From: Robiginitalea marina
GTDB taxonomy: Bacteria > Bacteroidota > Bacteroidia > Flavobacteriales > Flavobacteriaceae
Direction: 5' to 3'
Length of the DNA: 64,000 nucleotides
Assembly (NCBI RefSeq): GCF_024006985.1
Contig: NZ_JAMXIB010000002.1
Location: forward strand, 1 to 64,000
Shown here: piece by piece, positions 57,219 to 64,000 of the stretch
Position numbering within the stretch: the first letter of the stretch is position 1
How the letters are laid out: each line of letters opens with the position of its first letter
The notes under the pieces: model-generated
Database searches by the model: none
Seen by the model: the letters and a program-made list of their open reading frames with translations, nothing else
What the model was told of the DNA's origin: nothing
Made by a program: the position numbers and the translations under genes

Positions 57219-57255
57219 ATCCCTGGGGCCAGGTCGGCCTCAGGGATTCTTTTTT
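57219..57255 (+). terminator. Strong terminator of the ECF operon, overlapping the MFS gene
   Basis: ATCCCTGGGGCC (57219-57230) pairs with GGCCTCAGGGAT (57236-57247) over 12 bp, one G-U, loop of 5, followed by TCTTTTTTG. It lies across the last 16 coding bases of the opposite-strand MFS gene. Confidence 0.88.
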
Positions 57256-58568
57256 GAGGGTACCCGCAGTAAAAGCAGCATGCCCCCTATAAAGAATACC
57301 CCGAGGAAAATGGTGGCATTGCGCATGCTCCCCGTGAATTGTGCCACCAGGCCGTAGAGGAAGGTCCCGATGACGATCCCAATCTTTTCCGCCACATCGT
57401 AAAAGCTGAAGAAGGAAGCGGTATCGCGCGTCTCAGGGATAAACTTGGAATACGTCGACCTGGAAAGCGCCTGTATGCCCCCCATGACCAGGCCAACAAT
57501 GCCCGCTGCCAGGTAAAAATCCATGGGGTCCACCAGGAAATAGGCGTAAACGCAGATCCCCACCCACATAAAATTGATCGCTACCAGGACCGGGATGTTC
57601 CCAAAGGCCCTGGAAGCCCGGGCAGTGGCTGTTGCCCCCGCTATAGCGACCAGCTGGATGAGCAGGATGCTTACGATCAGTCCTGTGGTGCGCTGTTCAT
57701 CGGACCCCCAGGCGATTTCCTCCTCCCCGAAGTACGTGGCGATCAGCATTACGGTTTGCACGGCCATACTGTAAACGAAAAAGGCAGCCAGGTAGGCCTT
57801 CAGGGTTGGGGTATTGCCCAATTGCCCCCAGACCTCCCGCAATTCGCGAAAGCCATTGAAGACGATATTGGTGGGGGTTCCCTCCCGCTTGTTCCCCCGG
57901 GGCAGGTAATGGAAGGTGTACTGGCTGAACAGGATCCACCAAAGGCCCACCGAAACAAAGGAATACCGCATGGCCATCATTGGCGCAGGGTGGTCGGGAT
58001 GGTCGGAAATCCCAAACCTGCCGGGTTCCATGACCATGGCCAGGTTGAACAACAGCAAAATCACGCTCCCGATATACCCGAGGGAAAACCCTTTGGCACT
58101 GATGCGGTCCTGTTGTTCGGCAAAGGCAATGTCGGGCAGGTAGGAATTGTTTATGGCAAAACTAACCCAGAACCCGACCAGGCCCATGAAATAGCAGAGC
58201 AGGCCGAAATAGATGGATTCAAGGGAAAACCAGTAAAGCCCCATACAGGAGAGTCCGCCCAGGTAACAGAAAAATCGCATAAAGACTTTTTTGTTCCCCA
58301 GGTAATCTGCAATGCCCGAAAGCAGGGGGGTAATCAGGGCGATAAAGACAAAGGCAGCCGAAGTTACATAGCTGATCAGGGGTGCCCTCGCGATCTCCCC
58401 GCCGAATACCGAAACTTTCTCTACCCCCGCCAGGCGGAAAAGCGCCCCATAGTAGATTGGGAAAATGGCGGAAGCGATTACCAGGCTGTACACCGAATTT
58501 GCCCAATCGTAGAAAGCCCAGGCGTGGAGCAGTTTTTTGCTTCCTTTTGGGAGAAAGGGACTCGGCAT
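57240..58568 (-). CDS. MFS transporter, UMF1/Atg22 type
   Basis: The 442-residue protein has twelve predicted helices and the UMF1 features HAWAFYDWANSVYSLVI, MGGIQALSRSTYSKFIPE and SFYDVAEKIGIVIGTFLYG. It resembles bacterial UMF1 and the yeast vacuolar amino-acid exporter Atg22; the substrate is unknown. ATG 58568 (MPSPFLPKG) chosen over an upstream extension. It ends at the opposite-strand terminator. It may share a transcript with the M48 gene 60 bases upstream. Confidence 0.88.
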   Translation of the reverse strand: MPSPFLPKGSKKLLHAWAFYDWANSVYSLVIASAIFPIYYGALFRLAGVEKVSVFGGEIARAPLISYVTSAAFVFIALITPLLSGIADYLGNKKVFMRFFCYLGGLSCMGLYWFSLESIYFGLLCYFMGLVGFWVSFAINNSYLPDIAFAEQQDRISAKGFSLGYIGSVILLLFNLAMVMEPGRFGISDHPDHPAPMMAMRYSFVSVGLWWILFSQYTFHYLPRGNKREGTPTNIVFNGFRELREVWGQLGNTPTLKAYLAAFFVYSMAVQTVMLIATYFGEEEIAWGSDEQRTTGLIVSILLIQLVAIAGATATARASRAFGNIPVLVAINFMWVGICVYAYFLVDPMDFYLAAGIVGLVMGGIQALSRSTYSKFIPETRDTASFFSFYDVAEKIGIVIGTFLYGLVAQFTGSMRNATIFLGVFFIGGMLLLLRVPSKKNP

Positions 58569-58628
58569 AGGCAACCCTGTTAGACGGATATCCAGGGGAA
58601 GATACAATAATTCCCCAATGGGCCCATG

Positions 58629-59435
58629 CTACTGAAAAGTGGTTACCCCGAACTTCCTGGCTTCGGCTTTGGCCTCGGGTACCCACTTGGTCAGGTTGCT
58701 GATGCGGGTATCGTTGGAAGGGTGGGTGCTGAGGAATTCCGGCGGGGCGCCCTGGCTGTTTGCCTTCATCCGCTTCCAAAGCTCCGGGGCCGCCCCAGGG
58801 TCATACCCGGCGATGGCCATAATCCGCAGGCCGATCAGGTCCGCTTCGGTCTCATGGCTCCGGCTGAAGGGCAACATAACCCCCACCGAGGAGCCCACGC
58901 CATAGGCCATATTGAAGGCATTCCGCGTTTCCGGGTCCTGAATGGCCACATTGCCGGCCACGGCGCCCAAGGTCTGCAGGGTGCCGGCACTCATGCGCTG
59001 CGCCCCGTGGTCTGCCAGGGCGTGGGCCACTTCGTGCCCCATTACCACGGCGATCCCAGTCTCGTCCTGGCAGATGGGGAGGATACCCGTGTAGAATACG
59101 ATTTTGCCCCCCGGCATACACCAGGCGTTTACGGTTTTGTCATCGACCAGGGTATATTGCCAGCGATAATCCTTAAGGTAACCCGGATGGCCGTTTGCGG
59201 TAAGCCAGCGTTCAGCCGCTTTGGCGATGCGCTGGCCCACGCGGGTAATCATGGCAGCCTGCTCCGTCCCCGTTACCACCTTGTTCTCCTCCAGGAATTG
59301 GTCGTACTGGGCAAAGGCCGTCGGGAAAAGGCTTTGGTTGCCGTAAAAGTTCAGGGTGCTTTTTCCGGTAAAGGGGTTGGTCTTACAAGCCACTACCCCC
59401 AGGAAAATGAAAAGGGTAAGCACTGTTTTTTTCAT
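58629..59435 (-). CDS. M48-family lipoprotein metalloprotease
   Basis: The 268-residue protein has a lipoprotein signal (FIFLGVVAC, lipidated Cys17), the zinc motif GHEVAHALADHG (HExxH) and a third ligand in SHETEADLIGL. It resembles LoiP/BepA-like envelope proteases that degrade misfolded outer-membrane proteins. It lies 48 bases downstream of the GH31 gene, on the same strand. Confidence 0.92.
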   Translation of the reverse strand: MKKTVLTLFIFLGVVACKTNPFTGKSTLNFYGNQSLFPTAFAQYDQFLEENKVVTGTEQAAMITRVGQRIAKAAERWLTANGHPGYLKDYRWQYTLVDDKTVNAWCMPGGKIVFYTGILPICQDETGIAVVMGHEVAHALADHGAQRMSAGTLQTLGAVAGNVAIQDPETRNAFNMAYGVGSSVGVMLPFSRSHETEADLIGLRIMAIAGYDPGAAPELWKRMKANSQGAPPEFLSTHPSNDTRISNLTKWVPEAKAEARKFGVTTFQ

Positions 59436-59483
59436 GTCCGGGAATTTTTTGGTCTCCTTAGGCCTTAAATTAAAAAATATCCC

Positions 59484-61880
59484 TTACCCCCGGATGACCA
59501 GGGACGTGAAATTTTTGTCTACTTCGATGGTATTCTCCCCGTTGAGGCGAACATCGTTCAGGTTAACAGGTTCATTATCTACCTGGATCTTCCGGATACG
59601 AAAGGGGAGTCCGATCAGGTTTACCCTGAAGGTCGAATATGGGGTGATATACGTACCATCCTTGTATTGCTGGATAATGAGTTCCTTCTCCTTGCCGGTA
59701 AGCTTGAAGTTCCTCAGGCTGTATTCCCCCTTTTTGTAGTCGTAGCCATCCTGTGCGTCCTCGTAAAGGGTCGATTGCTCCGTCCCCAAAAGGAAATACG
59801 TGTTCAGGGTAAGCTGTTCCATCTTTACTTCCCCCACATATTGCTGTACGGGGTATTTTGGGATCATGGCCCCTGCCTTGATGAAGATCGGGATTTTGTC
59901 GATGTCGGCAACGACCCATTTCTCCATCCCGCCATCGACCACTTCGCCGGTCCAGTAGTTGTGCCATTTCCCGCGGGGGATGTACATGCGGCGCCCCTGG
60001 GCGTTCGGTTCCTGAATGGGGCATACCAAAATCTGGTCGCCACACAGGAATTCATCGGTGCGGAAATGGGTTTGGTGGTCTTCCTGGTCGTAGTAAACCA
60101 GGGATTTCAGCATGGGCACCCCTTCCCGGATATATTTCCAGAACATGGTATAGAAGTAGGGCAGCAGCTGGTAGCGCAACTCGATAAACTTCCTCACGAT
60201 GCCGGTAACCTCCTCATCGAAGGACCAGGGCTCCTGATCTCCGTGGTCGCCACTGGAATGCACCCTGCAGAACGGGTGGAAAATCCCCATTTGTATCCAG
60301 CGGGCAAAGAGCTCCCCGTTGGGCTGTTCCGCGAATCCGCCGATATCGGACCCGGCAAAGGACATCCCGCTCATACAAAGCCGTTGTACCTGGATATTGG
60401 CCAGCCAGAGGTGTTCCCAGGTCGCCACATTGTCGCCGGTCCAGGTGCTCGAATAGCGCTGCGTCCCGGCATAGGCGGCCCTGGTGATCACGAAAGGGCG
60501 TTTGGGGAACACATATTTCTTTACCCCGTGGTAGGTAGCCCGTACCATTTGCATGCCATAGATGTTATGCGCCTTGCGGTGGCTGCACGGGTGGCCGTCG
60601 TAGTCATGGCGGGTGTCGAGGGGGGCAGTTTTGCTGGGGACCTCCATCACGGCAGGTTCGTTCATGTCGTTCCAGACCGCGTGCACCCCGGATTCCTGGA
60701 TAAGGCCCTTGTACAACTCGGCCCACCATTCCCTGACTTCAGGGTTGGTGAAATCGGGAAAACTACAGGGCCCGGGCCATACCTTGCCCTGCATAATGGG
60801 GCCGTCGGCCCTTTTGCAGAAATAATCCTTTTCCAGGGCCTCCCGGTATACCCAGTAATTCCGGTCGACCTTGATCCCCGGGTCGATCATGACCACGGTT
60901 TTGAAGCCGTCTTCCTCCAGTTCGGAAATCATGCGCTTGGGGTCGGGGAAACGCTCCCGGTCCCAGGTAAAGCACCGAAACCCGTCCATGTAATCGATGT
61001 CGAGGTATATGGCGTCGCAGGGAATCCTCAGTTTGCGGAAGGTGGTGGCGATCTCCTTCACCCGGCTTTCCGGGTAATAACTCCATTTGGACTGGTGGAA
61101 GCCAAGGGCCCACAGGGGCGGGAGTTCCGGGGTTCCGGTAAGATCGGTATAGGCACTGACCACCCGGCGCATCTCGGGGCCGTAGAAAAAGTAATAGTTC
61201 ATTTCCCCCCCATCGGCCCAGAAACTGGTGATGTTCCTGCGCTCATGGGAGAAATCGAAATGGGTGCTGAAGGAGTTGTCAAAAAAGACCCCGTAAGCGA
61301 TATTGTTGTGCAGGCCCACGTAAAAGGGAATGGCCTTATAGAGGGGTTCCTGGTCCTTGCTGTAGGCGTACTGATCGGTTACCCAGTTCTGAATGCGCTT
61401 GCCTTTGAGGTTGTTATGGGTGGCTTTGTCGCCCATACCGTAAAACGATTCCGCTGCCTGGGCGACCTTGCTCATCTTCACCGTATTCCCGCCGAACTCA
61501 TAGTTTTCCTCCCAGTGGAACCCGAGTTCATCCTCGTTGATCACCCGTCCCTCGAGGTCGGAAATCTGCACCCGCAGGCTGGCCTTGTCGACGGTAACTT
61601 TAAGCTTGGAGGTGTAAATCAGGTAATCCGTATCGGTCTCCTCCTTCCGGATTTCATCGAAGCCCCTGCTGTGGTTCGGGCTGATGGCATAGGAAAAATC
61701 GGGCTCAAAAACGTGGTCCGTGGCATAGCGGAACCGCAGGACGCTATTGCGGAGGATCGTCAACTCCAGGATGACCCCGTTTTCTGTGGTAAAATAGAAT
61801 TTATCGGTATCCTTACGAAAATCAACAACCTGTTTGGGGTACAGGTTGCCTTTGTATTCCAGCTCGGTATTGGTAATCAT
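59484..61880 (-). CDS. GH31 family alpha-glucosidase
   Basis: The 798-residue glycoside hydrolase has the nucleophile Asp in HAVWNDMNEPAVMEV and the acid/base Asp in TWTGDNVATWEHL. No signal peptide, so it is likely cytoplasmic or periplasmic. Probable role: hydrolysis of alpha-linked glucose oligomers or release of glucose from glycogen-type glucans. ATG 61880 (MITNTELEY) chosen; glgB ends 101 bases upstream. Confidence 0.93.
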   Translation of the reverse strand: MITNTELEYKGNLYPKQVVDFRKDTDKFYFTTENGVILELTILRNSVLRFRYATDHVFEPDFSYAISPNHSRGFDEIRKEETDTDYLIYTSKLKVTVDKASLRVQISDLEGRVINEDELGFHWEENYEFGGNTVKMSKVAQAAESFYGMGDKATHNNLKGKRIQNWVTDQYAYSKDQEPLYKAIPFYVGLHNNIAYGVFFDNSFSTHFDFSHERRNITSFWADGGEMNYYFFYGPEMRRVVSAYTDLTGTPELPPLWALGFHQSKWSYYPESRVKEIATTFRKLRIPCDAIYLDIDYMDGFRCFTWDRERFPDPKRMISELEEDGFKTVVMIDPGIKVDRNYWVYREALEKDYFCKRADGPIMQGKVWPGPCSFPDFTNPEVREWWAELYKGLIQESGVHAVWNDMNEPAVMEVPSKTAPLDTRHDYDGHPCSHRKAHNIYGMQMVRATYHGVKKYVFPKRPFVITRAAYAGTQRYSSTWTGDNVATWEHLWLANIQVQRLCMSGMSFAGSDIGGFAEQPNGELFARWIQMGIFHPFCRVHSSGDHGDQEPWSFDEEVTGIVRKFIELRYQLLPYFYTMFWKYIREGVPMLKSLVYYDQEDHQTHFRTDEFLCGDQILVCPIQEPNAQGRRMYIPRGKWHNYWTGEVVDGGMEKWVVADIDKIPIFIKAGAMIPKYPVQQYVGEVKMEQLTLNTYFLLGTEQSTLYEDAQDGYDYKKGEYSLRNFKLTGKEKELIIQQYKDGTYITPYSTFRVNLIGLPFRIRKIQVDNEPVNLNDVRLNGENTIEVDKNFTSLVIRG

Positions 61881-61981
61881 CTGTCTTGGTCCGTTTGTAG
61901 CCCGACAAAAGAAAGACAAAACGGTCAAAAACCGAAATCTTCAGGCTCCCAAATATGAACTACATCGTTTGCGCCCCTTGT

Positions 61982-63877
61982 TTACCTGAAAATAACGACC
62001 CCGAGGGGTGGCAAGTTCACGGAAATAGAACGATCAAAGCCATGCCAGGGGGTCCTGGAAACCTTTGCGGACCCATTTTCCATGCCGCTGCCCCCATACC
62101 GGGTTGCATCGGAGTTGAAAATCTCCTTCAGCTGCCGGGTTTTGGGCACCCCGATCCGGTATCCCTCCCGGGGCACAGGGGTGAAATTGCAGGCTACAAT
62201 AAGGTCATCTTTGGAATCCCTGCCCTTGCGGATAAAAGTAAGGACGGAATTTTCCCAGTCGCCGTAATCGATCCACTGGAACCCTTCGGGGCTGAACTGC
62301 TTTTCGTACAGGGCAGGCTGGCCCCTGTACAGGGTATTCAGGTCCTGCACCAGGGCCTGGACCCCCTTATGGAAATCATACTGCAGCAGGTGCCAATCTA
62401 GGCTTTGCTGGAAATTCCATTCCGACGACTGCCCGAATTCCCCTCCCATGAACAGGAGGTTCGTGCCGGGGTGGGTGAACATGTATCCAAACAACAGGCG
62501 AAGGTTGGCAAAACGCTGCCATTCATCCCCTGGCATGCGATACAAGAGGGATTGCTTGCCATATACGACCTCGTCATGGGAAAAAGGCAGCATGAAATTC
62601 TCGGTAAACGCGTAAGTCATGCTGAAGGTGAGGTCATTCTGGTGGTGCCTCCGGTAAATGGGTTCCTTTTTGAAATATTCCAGGGTATCGTGCATCCAGC
62701 CCATCATCCACTTCATCCCGAATCCGAGCCCGCCAAGGCTCACGGGCCTGGAAACCATGGGAAAGGAGGTGGATTCCTCTGCGATGGTCTGCACCCCGGG
62801 GTAATTGCCATAGACTTCGGCATTGAGCTCTTTCAGGAAAGATATCGCCTCGAGGTTTTCCCGTCCCCCATAGATGTTCGGTTCCCATTCCCCTTCTTCC
62901 CGGGAATAGTCGAGGTAGAGCATGGAGGCCACGGCATCGACCCTGAGGCCGTCAATATGGTACTGGTCGAGCCAGAAAAGGGCATTGCTGATCAGGAAGG
63001 CCCGCACTTCGTTCCTGCCGTAGTTGAAGATCAGGCTTTTCCAGTCGGGGTGATACCCTTTCCGCCTGTCGGGGTGCTCATAGAGGTGCGACCCGTCAAA
63101 AAAGCCCAGCCCGTGCGCGTCTTCCGGGAAGTGCGAGGGCACCCAGTCCAGGATCACCCCGATGCCGTTCTGGTGCAGGGCATCCACCAGCAATTTGAAA
63201 TCTTCCGGCTTCCCGAAACGGGAGGTCGGGGCAAAATACCCGGTGAGCTGGTATCCCCAGGAAGGGTCATAGGGGTACTCCATAATGGGCATCAGCTCCA
63301 CATGGGTAAAGTTCATCTCCTTCACATAGGCGACCAGTTCCTTCGCCAGTTCCACGTAGGAAAGGAACCGCCCCCCCTTGCCGCGCCTCCACGAACCCAG
63401 GTGTACCTCATACACCGAAAACGGTTGGTCGAGGCTGTTGTGCGCTGCCCGGCTTTGCATCCAGGCACCATCCTTCCAGGGGTAATTCGACTCCCAGACC
63501 ACCGATGCCGTCTTCGGGGGCGCCTCGCAATAGCGGGCAAAGGGGTCCGCCTTTTCCGTCTTTATGTCGTTGTGGTGCGAATGGATTTTGTATTTGTAGA
63601 GTGCCCCGCGTTCGACCCCCGGAATAAACCCTTCCCAGATTCCGCTTTGGTCCCAGCGCACGCTGAGGGGATGCTCCCCCTCCAGCCAGTAATTGAAATC
63701 ACCGACCACGGAAACCGCCTTGGCCGACGGCGCCCAAACGGCAAAGTAAACCCCTTTTACCCCATTGACCTCCGTGAGGTGGGAACCGAGTTTTTCATAG
63801 AGGCGGAAATGCTTCCCCGCCTTGAATAGTTCAATGTCGAAATCCGAAAATAAGCTGTGGGGGACTACATTTCCCAT
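61982..63877 (-). CDS. glgB: 1,4-alpha-glucan branching enzyme
   Basis: The 631-residue GH13 enzyme has a CBM48 (YFAVWAPSAKAVSVVGDFNYW), VPSHFPEDAHGLGFFDGSHL, nucleophile region GLRVDAVASMLYLDYSR, acid/base ITIAEEST-like TIAEESTSF and FSHDEVVYGK. It lacks the extra N-terminal N1 domain of E. coli GlgB. It adds alpha-1,6 branches to glycogen-like glucan. Starts 8 bases after the partial maltokinase gene. Confidence 0.95.
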   Translation of the reverse strand: MGNVVPHSLFSDFDIELFKAGKHFRLYEKLGSHLTEVNGVKGVYFAVWAPSAKAVSVVGDFNYWLEGEHPLSVRWDQSGIWEGFIPGVERGALYKYKIHSHHNDIKTEKADPFARYCEAPPKTASVVWESNYPWKDGAWMQSRAAHNSLDQPFSVYEVHLGSWRRGKGGRFLSYVELAKELVAYVKEMNFTHVELMPIMEYPYDPSWGYQLTGYFAPTSRFGKPEDFKLLVDALHQNGIGVILDWVPSHFPEDAHGLGFFDGSHLYEHPDRRKGYHPDWKSLIFNYGRNEVRAFLISNALFWLDQYHIDGLRVDAVASMLYLDYSREEGEWEPNIYGGRENLEAISFLKELNAEVYGNYPGVQTIAEESTSFPMVSRPVSLGGLGFGMKWMMGWMHDTLEYFKKEPIYRRHHQNDLTFSMTYAFTENFMLPFSHDEVVYGKQSLLYRMPGDEWQRFANLRLLFGYMFTHPGTNLLFMGGEFGQSSEWNFQQSLDWHLLQYDFHKGVQALVQDLNTLYRGQPALYEKQFSPEGFQWIDYGDWENSVLTFIRKGRDSKDDLIVACNFTPVPREGYRIGVPKTRQLKEIFNSDATRYGGSGMENGSAKVSRTPWHGFDRSISVNLPPLGVVIFR

Positions 63878-63885
63878 ATTTTGCT

Positions 63886-64000
63886 TTAGTTTTTATCGTT
63901 GATAATGCTGCGGATGCCTTCCAGGGGGATCACAGCCCAGTGGGGGCGGGAATTCATTTCATAACCCAATTCATAAACGGCTTTTTCCAGCATACAGTAC
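63886..64000 (-). CDS. C-terminus of maltokinase / trehalose synthase (partial)
   Basis: The minus strand from 64000 reads a frame ending in LEKAVYELGYEMNSRPHWAV-IPLEGIRSII, which is the typical end of maltokinase (Pep2) and TreS-Pep2 fusions. The 38-codon fragment ends 8 bases before glgB. It would make maltose-1-phosphate or convert trehalose for the GlgE glucan route. Only this tail is in the window. Confidence 0.75.
   Translation of the reverse strand, partial: YCMLEKAVYELGYEMNSRPHWAVIPLEGIRSIINDKN

Noticed and set aside
59667-61958. Long plus-strand open frame opposite the GH31 gene (also 7327-8646 and 62405-63829 opposite TPR and glgB)
   Set aside because: They mirror genuine genes in the antisense frame of GC-rich coding DNA; the protein sequences are low in recognisable motifs and rich in Pro/Gly/His.

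Overview
The window looks like a chromosomal segment of a Bacteroidota bacterium, most likely a marine Flavobacteriaceae with an unusually GC-rich genome for that family (Robiginitalea-like; this is inference from protein style and base composition, not a database match). Supporting signs are the recurrent Bacteroidota promoter motif (TTG or TTTG, about 19-21 bp, TAnnTTTG) upstream of many genes, lack of Shine-Dalgarno sequences, family-typical proteins (DUF3822, DUF4126, head-GIN, UMF1 MFS, KdnB next to KdsB) and tRNA/palindrome debris of flavobacterial type. I see no insertion sequence, prophage, integron or CRISPR array; nearly all of the window is coding.

Layout. 1-570: truncated tRNA-Pro-like element, hairpin cluster and tRNA-Ser(GCU). 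567-8517: outer-membrane-style MG2/plug-like protein, HD-domain c-di-AMP phosphodiesterase, thiolase, a C40-peptidase-fold protein that has lost its catalytic cysteine, and a TPR protein behind gyrA. 8570-16117: gyrA, clpC, a small conserved protein, nnr. 16220-21052: thrA-thrB-thrC operon with a well-formed promoter. 21075-24187: gcvT, an SDR, PCD and a YebC-family regulator. 24199-27303: a tight operon kdsB-HAD-kdnB-acyltransferase, predicted to make or modify Kdo/8-amino-Kdo for lipopolysaccharide. 27345-33652: membrane protein, RecD-like helicase, two conserved proteins, rsmD, RNase P RNA and dnaX.

33657-40432 is the most notable accessory block: a complete eboA-B-C-D-E-F operon plus a TMEM220-like gene, transcribed from one promoter. 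This six-gene cluster (prenyltransferase, sugar-phosphate cyclase, TIM barrel, TatD-like hydrolase, phosphodiesterase-like enzyme, EboA) is known from scattered bacteria, from cyanobacterial scytonemin loci and from some eustigmatophyte plastids, but its product is not known to me.

40567-54056: miaE; a polyphosphate module (sixA-ppk-ppx); pdxH; a pyrR-pyrB-STAS-rnz run; rpsA; a LysM protein; cmk and lon separated by a 26-bp perfect palindrome. 54275-57198: ECF sigma factor, putative anti-sigma factor and two secreted beta-repeat proteins, ending in a strong terminator. 57240-64000: UMF1-type transporter, M48 lipoprotein protease, GH31 glucosidase, glgB and the C-terminus of a maltokinase/trehalose synthase, suggesting maltose/trehalose to alpha-glucan metabolism.
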